Of a DNA stretch of 64,000 nt, positions 37,181 to 45,068 are shown one piece after another. The stretch comes from Pseudidiomarina planktonica (GTDB lineage: Bacteria > Pseudomonadota > Gammaproteobacteria > Enterobacterales > Alteromonadaceae): contig NZ_FXWH01000001.1 in NCBI RefSeq assembly GCF_900177775.1, forward strand, positions 124,001 to 188,000, read 5' to 3'. Numbering within the stretch: position 1 is the stretch's first letter; every line of letters starts with the position of its first letter. Below the pieces are notes generated by a model that searched no databases, had not been told where the DNA came from, and worked only from the letters and a program-made list of their open reading frames with translations. The position numbers and the translations under genes are program-made.

Positions 37181-38506
37181 TCAAGAAAAGTCTTTTAGTC
37201 TGAGATGACTATCTATTGAGTCGGCGAGTGCTTTTGGAACCCCATGTTCAGTGGCTAATTCCCGCCATTGAGACACCGAGTTGATGACATCATCAATAAT
37301 GGCATCTATTTCTTCACGCTCTACGCGTGGAAGCTGAGCGTTGGCAAGCGCGTAAAAATCGGCGCGGGTATGGCCGCTACGCTTGCCATTTAACGACATC
37401 CAGTGCTGCTCTACCCATGGGTTTCCGGGTTTATAGCTAAAGGCAATGTCGTAAGCCGGACTCAACCGCCATTGCTTGTCCTCCAGCATGAAACCAAAAT
37501 TTTTGGAGTGATCATCGTGGTTTGTTGCGACGTGGTTAAACACCATACGGCGAAATAAATCGATAGCGTCCGCCCGTGGCAACCTTAGCTGGCGGGCAAC
37601 CTGGAGCAGCTCTTCATAAGAAAAGGCACCGATATCGTGGTAGTTCACGTGTTTAATGGCAGTAAGTGTTTGAATATGCTTTTTCTCATTGCCTATTCGG
37701 TCAAAGCGCTTGGTGACAAAATGGCGTCGGTTGCCTTCATCCAGCAAATGACACGGCATCATAGTAATGCCAGCCTTGGTGGCCATTAAGTAATACACAT
37801 ATTCCATGGCGCCGTATCCGAGCGGGTCGCCAAAGGTTTGTTGAGAAGGGTCCCGCTCCTTTACGCCGTCAAACTTCAGCAGATAATGCTCAAACCCTGC
37901 GGGCACAATGCCCTGGCCGGAACGAACCTGACTAAAATCATGATTAAATGCCAGAATCGCTTTCGGTCTGGCTCCACCTGCGCTGGTGCCAACGGCCAGT
38001 AAGGCCTGCATCATTTCTTTGTCGGCCGCGTCATCGAAGTGCGTGCGCTGCCGAAAGCCAGTTCTTGAGTCGAGCACTTCTTGTGCTAGTTTCATTAAGC
38101 TCTCAAGCTCGATGTCTCTGTTCTTGGCATTCGTTTGCTTCTTCCGTGCAGGGTGGTATTCAAGCGCACCCATTCCCCGTTCGCCGGTATACTGAAGTCG
38201 TTCAAGTGGGCTCAGCGGTTCGGTGCGATCTGGCTGTTGCGCAACCCATTGGTTTAATACCGCATTACCGAAGTCGTCGGGCAAAGAGTCTGCGAGCATG
38301 CCCGGCAATCCCCTGAAAGTGTCCCAATTTAACCCCGGAAATGAGTAAATTCGTCCCTTCTCAGCGGGCATGGTTAAAGGCGCAAGCGGAATATCTTTTT
38401 CGACAAATTCAGCTAAGTACTCGAACCGCGCAGCCGTGTCACCTTTGTTATAACTTAAGGCACCGACAGGCTCACCTTTGTAGCGAACTTCAATAGTATT
38501 AATCAC
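37181..38506 (-). CDS. hipA: HipA-family Ser/Thr kinase toxin
   Basis: A 441-residue full-length HipA-like protein. The N-subdomain-1 region runs to ~110 with GLPGMLADSLPDDFGNAVLN. The kinase core has GGARPKAILAF (ATP-binding loop region), FVTKRFDR, the catalytic loop HVATNHDDHSKNFGFM with Asp and Asn, and the metal-binding SPAYDIAFSY. HipA toxins phosphorylate aminoacyl-tRNA synthetases (GltX in E. coli) and arrest growth; the target here is unknown. Its start overlaps the antitoxin stop by 4 bp, the usual HipBA coupling. Confidence 0.92.
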   Translation of the reverse strand: MINTIEVRYKGEPVGALSYNKGDTAARFEYLAEFVEKDIPLAPLTMPAEKGRIYSFPGLNWDTFRGLPGMLADSLPDDFGNAVLNQWVAQQPDRTEPLSPLERLQYTGERGMGALEYHPARKKQTNAKNRDIELESLMKLAQEVLDSRTGFRQRTHFDDAADKEMMQALLAVGTSAGGARPKAILAFNHDFSQVRSGQGIVPAGFEHYLLKFDGVKERDPSQQTFGDPLGYGAMEYVYYLMATKAGITMMPCHLLDEGNRRHFVTKRFDRIGNEKKHIQTLTAIKHVNYHDIGAFSYEELLQVARQLRLPRADAIDLFRRMVFNHVATNHDDHSKNFGFMLEDKQWRLSPAYDIAFSYKPGNPWVEQHWMSLNGKRSGHTRADFYALANAQLPRVEREEIDAIIDDVINSVSQWRELATEHGVPKALADSIDSHLRLKDFS

Positions 38507-38823
38507 CAGTCCAGCTCCTCATTGTCAGCAGGTTTCACGCGCTTTTTACCGCTCGCTCGTTGCTTCTGTTTGGTACTACTTTTTAGTAGTTGCACCGGGG
38601 AAACGCCCTCGTCCGGGAATGCGGCAAGTAAATTGTCGATATGACCCAAAGCCTGAAGAATTGAGACATAAGTTGCTAGAGTGCTTTTACCACTTTCAGC
38701 AGCTTTAACGGCGTTAAGAGAGACCTTCGCTAAAGTTGCTAAGTCCTCCTGAGTTAAATCCTGGTTCAACCGATACTGCTTAACCCTTCGACCAATGATT
38801 GCCGGAATACGTTCAGAATCCAT
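38503..38823 (-). CDS. hipB: HipB-like HTH antitoxin
   Basis: A 106-residue protein with a Cro/C1-type HTH at ~8-65 (VKQYRLNQDLTQEDLATLAK, then VSLNAVKAAESGKSTLATYV). The C-terminal tail is basic, then acidic (KKRVKPADNEELDW) and is probably the toxin-contacting and degradable part. HipB proteins bind the toxin and repress the operon. It lies upstream of hipA with a 4-bp overlap. A TAGTCT/AGACTA dyad lies just before its start. Confidence 0.9.
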   Translation of the reverse strand: MDSERIPAIIGRRVKQYRLNQDLTQEDLATLAKVSLNAVKAAESGKSTLATYVSILQALGHIDNLLAAFPDEGVSPVQLLKSSTKQKQRASGKKRVKPADNEELDW

Positions 38824-38838
38824 ATAAAGAACCTTATG

Positions 38839-38874
38839 TAGTCTTTAAATCTATAAAGTGAGTTTAGCAGACTA
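38839..38874. promoter_or_regulatory. candidate HipB operator
   Basis: TAGTCT and AGACTA arms separated by 24 bp, within 16-51 bp upstream of the hipB ATG, with AT-rich promoter-like DNA between. The spacing suits binding of two HipB dimers or flanking of the promoter; autoregulation is inferred from the family. Confidence 0.4.
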
Positions 38875-39102
38875 TTTAAGGTACGCAATTATATATAAAT
38901 AAAAGCCCTTATACAGAATATACTTCCAAGGATGGGTCGCATGAGATTATGGTTGGTCGAAATCTTGTCAGATGTTTACAAACAACAACATAAAAAATAT
39001 CGAATTATGTGCGGTAACGAACAGACGTCCCTTTGAGAGCAATTTAGATTTCAAAATAGCGTCATAATAGGGTGATGCTTACAGCTCTTTAAGGAGTTAA
39101 TG

Positions 39103-39225
39103 ATGACTACGCAACAAAATCAAGGTTCACAAACGCCGAACAAACCAGGCGAACAAAAGCATGCTAATCCTGGTCAGCAAAAAGACCAAAAGCAACCTCA
39201 GCAAACGCCTGGCAAAAAAGCGTAA
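39103..39225 (+). CDS. 40-residue hydrophilic Gln/Pro/Lys-rich protein
   Basis: A short gene with unusually good signals: AAGGAG at 39091-39096, six bases before ATG 39103, a 40-codon frame, and a strong terminator 18 bp after the stop. The product begins MTTQQNQGSQTPNKPGEQKH and is full of Gln, Pro, Lys, Asn and Gly with no hydrophobic core, so it is probably intrinsically disordered. It recalls small stress-induced or desiccation-type hydrophilic proteins, but I recognise no family. A second ATG directly before, at 39100, is possible but too close to the ribosome site. Confidence 0.7.
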   Translation: MTTQQNQGSQTPNKPGEQKHANPGQQKDQKQPQQTPGKKA

Positions 39226-39242
39226 TTAATTACGCAACCCAG

Positions 39243-39273
39243 AGCCCAGCACGATGTGTGCTGGGCTTTTTTG
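39243..39273 (+). terminator. strong intrinsic terminator after the 40-residue ORF
   Basis: A 10-bp perfect stem AGCCCAGCAC/GTGCTGGGCT with loop GATGT followed by six T. It supports the small upstream ORF being a real independent transcription unit. Confidence 0.93.
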
Positions 39274-39432
39274 TTGAACCTCATGCAAACCCTTTTAGCA
39301 GCGAATTTTTTTCTTTTAAGTGCGTTACCGCACAGATAAATCTCGAAAGCAAGCTAATCTTAAGATGAGGCCGACCCTTGAATTGGCTAACTGGTCGGCG
39401 ATGAATGTTTAACTTGACCGGGGGATTTTGCC

Positions 39433-42400
39433 ATGTACTCCAACTTATTTAACTTGTCCAGGATTAAGAACTTGCTGATGCTGTTCTTGGTGAGCACCGT
39501 TTTGGCGGCCTGTGGCGATCGCGATCCGATTCTGGGATACGACGGTAATGTGGCATTGTCTCCAACCGTTATAGCGGTTACGCCTGCGGATAACGCTACC
39601 GATGTGGCTATCAACGGAGCGTCCATTACGGCTCGATTTAGCGTACCGGTAGAACCATTAAGTAACGATGATTTCACCCTTGCTTGTTCTGATACATGTA
39701 CCAGTCCAAGCGGTACGGTTTCCATGAATGATGCGGGTACTGTAGCAACATTTACGCCAGTGGCGCCCGCCGTTTTAGATGGGTCGACCCTTTATACGGC
39801 GACTGTCCATTACGCCCAAAGCAAGGATAATGGGCTGGTACTTGAAAATCCCTACATATGGTCATTCACCACCAGTGTTGTACCGGAAACCATACGCCCA
39901 CGGGTCACACTAACCGATCCGGTGACAACCTCTTCAGGTACAACGGTAGATGTACCCATTAATACATCGGTTCTGGCTGCATTTAACGAGAACATGGCCC
40001 CGGCAATGTTCACTGAAATCACCTTTACCTTAACCTGTGAAGCACCTTGCATGGCACCACAAGGAGCGGTTTCGTACGACGTGAGTGCAAAGGCCGCACA
40101 ATTTAAACCGGCACAAGACTTAGAGTGGGAAACCACCTACACCGCAACAATCAGTCAGGCCGTGACGGATTTGGCGGGAAACGAGCTGGCGGGTAATCAG
40201 GGTCCGTTGACTGAGGCAAGTGATTACGTTTGGCAGTTTACAACAGGGTCAACTCCGGACGCTACTCGGCCACGGGTGACACTGACCGATCCGGCGTCAA
40301 CGTCACCAGCGAATGTATCGGTTAATACCTCGGTTCTGGCTGTATTTAACGAGAACATGGCTCCGGCAACGTTTACCGATGCAACCTTCACCTTAACCTG
40401 TGATGCGCCCTGCACTGGGCCGCAAGGAGCGGTTTCGTATGACGTGAGTGCGAAGGCCGCACAATTTAAACCGGCACAAGACTTAGAGTGGGAAACCACC
40501 TACACCGCGACAATCAGTCAGGCTGTGACCGATTTGGCTGGAAATGAGCTGGCGGGCAATCAGGGTTCGGTGACCGACCCAAGTGATTATGCTTGGGAGT
40601 TTACAACTGGGGTAGCACCGGATACGACTCGCCCACGGGTGACTCTCACCAATCCGGCGACAACATCGCCAGAACTGGAAACAGATGTACCGGTTAACAC
40701 CTCGGTGTTGGCTGTGTTTAACGAGAACATGGTACCGTCGACCTTTACCGATACTACCTTCACCTTAACCTGTGATTCCCCCTGCGCCACGTCGCTGGGA
40801 ACCGTTTCCTACAATGTCGATGCAAAATCCGCTCGCTTCGTGCCAGCACAGGATTTAGAGGCTGAAACTACCTACACCGCGACAATTAGTCGTTCCGTGA
40901 CGGATCTGGCGGGAAATGAGCTGGCGGGTAATCAGGGTCCGCTGACTGACCCAAGTGATTATGTTTGGCAGTTTACAACAGGGCTAGCACCGGATACGAC
41001 TCGCCCAAGGGTAACCTTAACCGAACCTGAGACAACATCGTCAGGTCCGACGGCAGACGTACCGGTTAACACCTCAGTGTTGGCTGTGTTTAATGAGAAT
41101 ATGGCACCGGCAACACTTACCGATACCACCTTCACCTTAACCTGTGATTCCCCCTGCGCTGTGCCGCTTGGAACCGTGTCGTACAACGTCGATGCGAAAT
41201 CCGCACGTTTCCGTCCGGCGCAGAATTTAGAGGCGGAAACCACCTACACCGCGACAATTAGTCAGGCCGTGACCGATCTGGCCGGCAATGAGCTGGCTGG
41301 CAATCAGGGTAGTGTGACTCAGCCAAGTGATTACGTTTGGCAGTTTACAACAGGGTTAACCCCGGACACCATTCGCCCAAGGGTGACACTAACCGAACCT
41401 GCGACATCGTCGCCAGGTCCGACGGCAAATGCACCGGTTAATACCTCAGTGTTGGCTGTATTTAATGAGAACATGGTACCGTCGATGTTCACCGACACTA
41501 CCTTCACCTTAATCTGTGAGGCGCCCTGCGTCGCGCCGGTTGGAACGGTGTCGTACAATGTCGATACAAAATCCGCGCGCTTCAGTCCGGCGCAAGATTT
41601 AGAGCCGGAAACCACCTACACCGCGACAATTAGTCGAAGCGTGACCGATCTGGCGGGAAATGAGCTGGCGGGTAATCAGGGCCCGGTAACTGACCCAAGT
41701 GATTATGTTTGGCAGTTTACAACAGGGCTAGCTCCGGATACGACTCGCCCAAGGGTGACCTTAACCGAACCTGCGACAACGTCGCCAGGCCCTACGGCAG
41801 ATGTACCGGTTAATACTCAAATCAAGGCGATTTTCAGCGAAGCTATATCACCTACTACAATTACCGGAACTAGCTTCACCTTGACCTGTGAAGAGCCTTG
41901 TACCGCTCCGATTGGTAATGTTTCGTACGATGTCTCGTCGCGCAGTGCAGTATTTACACCTGAGCAAAACTTAGCTGAAGGTGAAACCTATACCGCAACG
42001 CTAGTGAGTACGATTACCGATTTAGCAGGGAACCGATTAGCGGGCAATCAGGGGCCGGTTACCAGTGCCAGCGATTATATCTGGAGCTTTACGACTACTG
42101 CCCCAATAGCGCCTACTAACATTTCAGTGTTAAGCACGGATCCATTAGATGCAGGAACCATGGCGGTATGCCCAAATGCGAGTATAAACGCTACTTTTGA
42201 TATTCCGTCGGGCAGTCGCCTTGATCCGGCTACCGTAAACAATATGACCTTCTTAATTGTTGAGGACGCTAACCCACTGATCAGCGTGTTAGCCGAATCC
42301 ATCCAGGTTGATGTAGACACTGGTACTGTGGTTACTTTCATTCCGCAGGAGCAGCTACCCGAAAATGTTACCTACCGTGTAACCCTTGTGGGTGGTAGTG

Positions 42401-43251
42401 ATGGCGTGAAAGACCTAATGCTGCCAGGCAATGAAATGCTGGATGATTACGTTTGGACTTTCACCACTGTTGCCCCAGTGGAAAGCTGTCTGGTGCCAGT
42501 TAACCTTCAGTCGGCCGCACCTTTTGGTTCCTTCGGTGGCACTGCAGGCATTACCAATCAGGGTGTGCTGACAGTTATCAACGGTGACATTGGTACTACT
42601 GGTACCTCGACCATTGTGACAGGCTTTGTTTCTGAGCCTGGTTGTGAGTACACCATTACCACGCTGAATGAAGGTCAGGTGAACGGCAAAATATTCACCG
42701 CACCTCCACCACCAACAGTTAGTTGTCCGCAGGACGGCACCGCAGAAACTGAAGCCATTGCAACGCAAGCGCGACTTGATGCCGAATCGGCTTACAATGA
42801 ACTGACGCCGGCCAATATGCCTGGTGGTCAGAATCCAGGTAATGAGAATCTTGGTGGTCTGACTTTGGCTCCGGGTATCTACACTGCGCAAAGTGGTGCA
42901 TTCCGTATTCAAGGTGGCGACCTGACGTTAGATGGTCAAGGTAACCAGAATGCTGTATGGGTGTTTCAAATGGCGACCACTTTAACCGTTGGTGGACCGG
43001 GGGCAGACTTTTCGCAAAGCGTCACTCTTATCAATGGTGCCCAAGCGAAAAATATCTTCTGGCAAGTAGGAAGTGCAGCAACAATTAATGCTGGCGGTGG
43101 TGGCGTCATGAAAGGAACCATCATCGCACAAGAAGGTGTCACTATCTCTACGGCAGGAAACGTTGATATCGTTACCATAGACGGTCGAGCGCTGTCTCTG
43201 GGGGCATCGGTCACGATGGTTAACACCGTGATCAATGTACCGGCAGACTAA
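39433..43251 (+). CDS. lipoprotein with eight Ig-like domains and a C-terminal DUF3494 ice-binding domain
   Basis: A 1272-residue lipoprotein: the signal ends in the lipobox LAAC with Cys27. One divergent Ig-like (Big_5/SbsA) domain at ~45-150 is followed by six tandem repeats starting with RPRVTL, then another divergent Ig-like domain to ~1015. Residues ~1018-1270 match the DUF3494 ice-binding fold (SAAPFGSFGGTAGITNQG, GGLTLAPGIYTAQSGAFRIQ, VWVFQMATTLTVGG, INGAQAKNIFWQVGSAATIN, GTIIAQEGVTISTAG). DUF3494 proteins bind ice or shape ice crystals. The Ig stalk could hold the ice-binding tip away from the cell, as an ice adhesin. A few DUF3494 proteins come from non-icy habitats. Confidence 0.9.
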   Translation: MYSNLFNLSRIKNLLMLFLVSTVLAACGDRDPILGYDGNVALSPTVIAVTPADNATDVAINGASITARFSVPVEPLSNDDFTLACSDTCTSPSGTVSMNDAGTVATFTPVAPAVLDGSTLYTATVHYAQSKDNGLVLENPYIWSFTTSVVPETIRPRVTLTDPVTTSSGTTVDVPINTSVLAAFNENMAPAMFTEITFTLTCEAPCMAPQGAVSYDVSAKAAQFKPAQDLEWETTYTATISQAVTDLAGNELAGNQGPLTEASDYVWQFTTGSTPDATRPRVTLTDPASTSPANVSVNTSVLAVFNENMAPATFTDATFTLTCDAPCTGPQGAVSYDVSAKAAQFKPAQDLEWETTYTATISQAVTDLAGNELAGNQGSVTDPSDYAWEFTTGVAPDTTRPRVTLTNPATTSPELETDVPVNTSVLAVFNENMVPSTFTDTTFTLTCDSPCATSLGTVSYNVDAKSARFVPAQDLEAETTYTATISRSVTDLAGNELAGNQGPLTDPSDYVWQFTTGLAPDTTRPRVTLTEPETTSSGPTADVPVNTSVLAVFNENMAPATLTDTTFTLTCDSPCAVPLGTVSYNVDAKSARFRPAQNLEAETTYTATISQAVTDLAGNELAGNQGSVTQPSDYVWQFTTGLTPDTIRPRVTLTEPATSSPGPTANAPVNTSVLAVFNENMVPSMFTDTTFTLICEAPCVAPVGTVSYNVDTKSARFSPAQDLEPETTYTATISRSVTDLAGNELAGNQGPVTDPSDYVWQFTTGLAPDTTRPRVTLTEPATTSPGPTADVPVNTQIKAIFSEAISPTTITGTSFTLTCEEPCTAPIGNVSYDVSSRSAVFTPEQNLAEGETYTATLVSTITDLAGNRLAGNQGPVTSASDYIWSFTTTAPIAPTNISVLSTDPLDAGTMAVCPNASINATFDIPSGSRLDPATVNNMTFLIVEDANPLISVLAESIQVDVDTGTVVTFIPQEQLPENVTYRVTLVGGSDGVKDLMLPGNEMLDDYVWTFTTVAPVESCLVPVNLQSAAPFGSFGGTAGITNQGVLTVINGDIGTTGTSTIVTGFVSEPGCEYTITTLNEGQVNGKIFTAPPPPTVSCPQDGTAETEAIATQARLDAESAYNELTPANMPGGQNPGNENLGGLTLAPGIYTAQSGAFRIQGGDLTLDGQGNQNAVWVFQMATTLTVGGPGADFSQSVTLINGAQAKNIFWQVGSAATINAGGGGVMKGTIIAQEGVTISTAGNVDIVTIDGRALSLGASVTMVNTVINVPAD
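39895..42100 (+). repeat. six tandem Ig-domain repeats, ~372 bp each
   Basis: Repeat units begin at the RPRVTL codons at 39895, 40267, 40630, 41002, 41374 and 41746. Spacings are 372, 363, 372, 372 and 372 bp, so the second unit is 9 bp short. Long nucleotide runs are shared, for example the DLAGNELAGNQG segment. The last unit is the most diverged. Such high identity implies recent expansion, and copy number may vary between strains. Confidence 0.93.
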
Positions 43252-43279
43252 CGGATGTGACCAAAATAGAGGTCTGACG

Positions 43280-43966
43280 TTAGTCGTTGTTTATCTCTGT
43301 AACTAAAAGCTGAGACATATAACTGTCTCTACTTTTTAAGAACTGCACAAGAAGGTCTGGGTAATTTTCGGCAACCGCCAATTGCACAGACCTTCTTTGT
43401 CGCAATGCTGAACGCCAAATCTGGCATTTCGGTAAATCCGCAAACGTATTCAAATTAGTGTAGCTTTCGAACACATCAAAATAGCGAAATATGGGTGCAT
43501 ACACAGCGTCTAGCAAATGAAACTGTTCGCCGGTGAAAAACGGGCCACCAGAAACTATCTCTTCAAGCATCCCGAATTTTCTTTGTATTTCCTCATGAAT
43601 TTTATCGAAGCTGGCGCTGTCTTTGGCGTTGTATAGGCCGGATATACTTTGCAGTATACCAGAACCAAATTCTATCCAGGCTCGGTGATAGGCCTTCTCT
43701 AGGCTATCAGAGGGGTGCAACGAACCGGCTGTCACTTCATCCAGATATTCGCAAATAACCGCTGATTCAAACAAGGTACGGTTTTCATCAACCAACAAAA
43801 TGGGAACTCTTCCCATTGGCGATTTTTGTTTGAACCAGTCGGGCTTGTTGGCAAGATCAATATCGACTCTGGTATAGGCAATGCTCTTTTCTTCCAAAGT
43901 GATAATCGAGCGTTGCACATAGGGGCATAATATGTGGGTAACGAGGTGGAGACTTTGTTGTTTCAT
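43280..43966 (-). CDS. glutathione S-transferase family protein
   Basis: A 228-residue GST with the thioredoxin-like domain HILCPYVQRSIITLEEKSIA (CPYV places the omega-class catalytic Cys), SPMGRVPILLVDE, FESAVICEYLDE, and a helical C-terminal domain. The Cys-Pro-Tyr active site suggests a thiol-transferase/dehalogenating omega-like GST. It is divergent from a LysR gene with dyad sites between them and is probably activated by it. Confidence 0.88.
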   Translation of the reverse strand: MKQQSLHLVTHILCPYVQRSIITLEEKSIAYTRVDIDLANKPDWFKQKSPMGRVPILLVDENRTLFESAVICEYLDEVTAGSLHPSDSLEKAYHRAWIEFGSGILQSISGLYNAKDSASFDKIHEEIQRKFGMLEEIVSGGPFFTGEQFHLLDAVYAPIFRYFDVFESYTNLNTFADLPKCQIWRSALRQRRSVQLAVAENYPDLLVQFLKSRDSYMSQLLVTEINND

Positions 43967-44049
43967 AACTTGGTTTCCCTAAAAGCGGAGTCGTGATTTT
44001 TTGATCGAAAATAATGGCTAACTAGGTAAAGTATAAATCTTGCGCAGTT

Positions 44050-44095
44050 GCTAGTTAATTAGCAGAATATGCAAATTAATATTGCATAATTGCAA
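44050..44095. promoter_or_regulatory. LysR-type operator cluster between GST and LysR genes
   Basis: Three dyads lie in 46 bp: GCTA-GTTAAT-TAGC at 44050-44063, TATGCAA-ATTAATA-TTGCATA at 44068-44088 (it contains the T-N11-A form), and TTGCA-TAAT-TGCAA at 44082-44095. They directly precede the LysR gene start at 44112, a typical place for autoregulation plus activation of the divergent GST gene. Confidence 0.6.
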
Positions 44096-44111
44096 TGCGC
44101 GGAGGTGCTTT

Positions 44112-44981
44112 ATGGATTGGAATTCACTGAAAGTGTTTCTGTCGATTGTTCGTCGGGGGTCTTTATCTGGCGCGGCCGAGGATTTAGGCGTTAATCACAC
44201 GACCATTTTCCGCCGTCTGAAAGCCTTTGAAGCTGAAATCGGTGGGCAGTTATTTGAACGTATTAGTAACCGCTATGAATTGACGGCCTTGGGACATGAA
44301 CTGCTTGGCCTTGCACAAAACATTGAGGATTCTTTTGATAGCATAAGTCGCCACCTGGTTGGCAAAGACTTTCAACCCAAGGGTACTGTGAAAATTACGG
44401 CACCCAATAATATCGCCTATCGCTATTTACCCCGCTATATCTCCGAATTCAATGCTCTTTATCCCGAAATACACATCGAGCTGTTGGTGAGTAATCAAGA
44501 ATTCAATATGTCGAATCGACAAGCTGATATTGCGGTGAGAGCAACACCGTCACCGCCGGAACACTTGGTAGGAAGGCAGGTAAGCACGCTAAATTGGGGT
44601 GTATTTGGCAGTAAGGCATATGCCAATAAATTTGGTTTGCCAAATGATATTGGTGAGTTGGTAAATCATTCTTTAATTGGTGCTACAGGAGCCATGAGTA
44701 ATCTGCCGGCATTCCGCTGGCTGGATAAACACTTTGCCGATCAAGTTATAACCCGCAGTGACGATCTGACTGCGATGTCCTATTTTGCCGAATCAGGTCA
44801 AGGTTTGGCAGTTTTGCCTGAAGACCAACTTCGACCGGAAATAACAAAGCTGTTTGGTATTCCAGACAGTAAACCGAGCAACTTATGGTTGTTAACACAT
44901 CCTGATTTACGCAATGTTGAACGAATAAAACTGGTTATGCAGCACTTAACAAAGGCCTTTTCGAAGGAATGGCCTGCTTGA
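44112..44981 (+). CDS. LysR-family transcriptional regulator
   Basis: A 289-residue LTTR. The N-terminal HTH (LKVFLSIVRRGSLSGAAEDL, then GVNHTTIFRRLKAFEAEIGG) is followed by a substrate-binding domain from ~90 (GTVKITAPNNIAYRYLPRYI and YPEIHIELLVSN). It belongs to the branch of LTTRs that control single divergent enzyme genes. ATG 44112 has GGAGGT upstream; the open frame extends ten codons further but without a ribosome site. The divergent GST is its likely target. Confidence 0.92.
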   Translation: MDWNSLKVFLSIVRRGSLSGAAEDLGVNHTTIFRRLKAFEAEIGGQLFERISNRYELTALGHELLGLAQNIEDSFDSISRHLVGKDFQPKGTVKITAPNNIAYRYLPRYISEFNALYPEIHIELLVSNQEFNMSNRQADIAVRATPSPPEHLVGRQVSTLNWGVFGSKAYANKFGLPNDIGELVNHSLIGATGAMSNLPAFRWLDKHFADQVITRSDDLTAMSYFAESGQGLAVLPEDQLRPEITKLFGIPDSKPSNLWLLTHPDLRNVERIKLVMQHLTKAFSKEWPA

Positions 44982-44994
44982 ACCAAATCTTAAC

Positions 44995-45021
44995 TTTAGT
45001 TTTTCTGGCATGGCCCGATAG
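44995..45021 (+). promoter_or_regulatory. candidate sigma-28 (FliA) promoter of the MCP gene
   Basis: TTTAGTTT, exactly 11 bp, then CCCGATAG: six of eight matches in each box to the FliA consensus TAAAGTTT-N11-GCCGATAA with exact spacing. It lies 47 bp before the MCP start codon. Chemotaxis receptor genes are commonly FliA-dependent, so the match is plausible. Confidence 0.5.
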
Positions 45022-45068
45022 CCCATTTAATTGCGCTCAATTTAATAACAATAATAAAAAGGAAATTT

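Noticed and set aside
39852-41615. Series of 67-94 residue minus-strand ORFs repeated through the ice-binding gene
   Set aside because: They recur with the 372-bp repeats, lack ribosome sites and are antisense shadows of the Ig-repeat coding frame.
39895-42100. Regular repeats considered as a CRISPR array
   Set aside because: Units are 363-372 bp and coding in phase (RPRVTL repeats); no short repeat-spacer structure.
42415-42912. 165-residue minus-strand ORF across the DUF3494 domain
   Set aside because: Overlaps conserved ice-binding coding sequence on the other strand and has no recognisable protein features.
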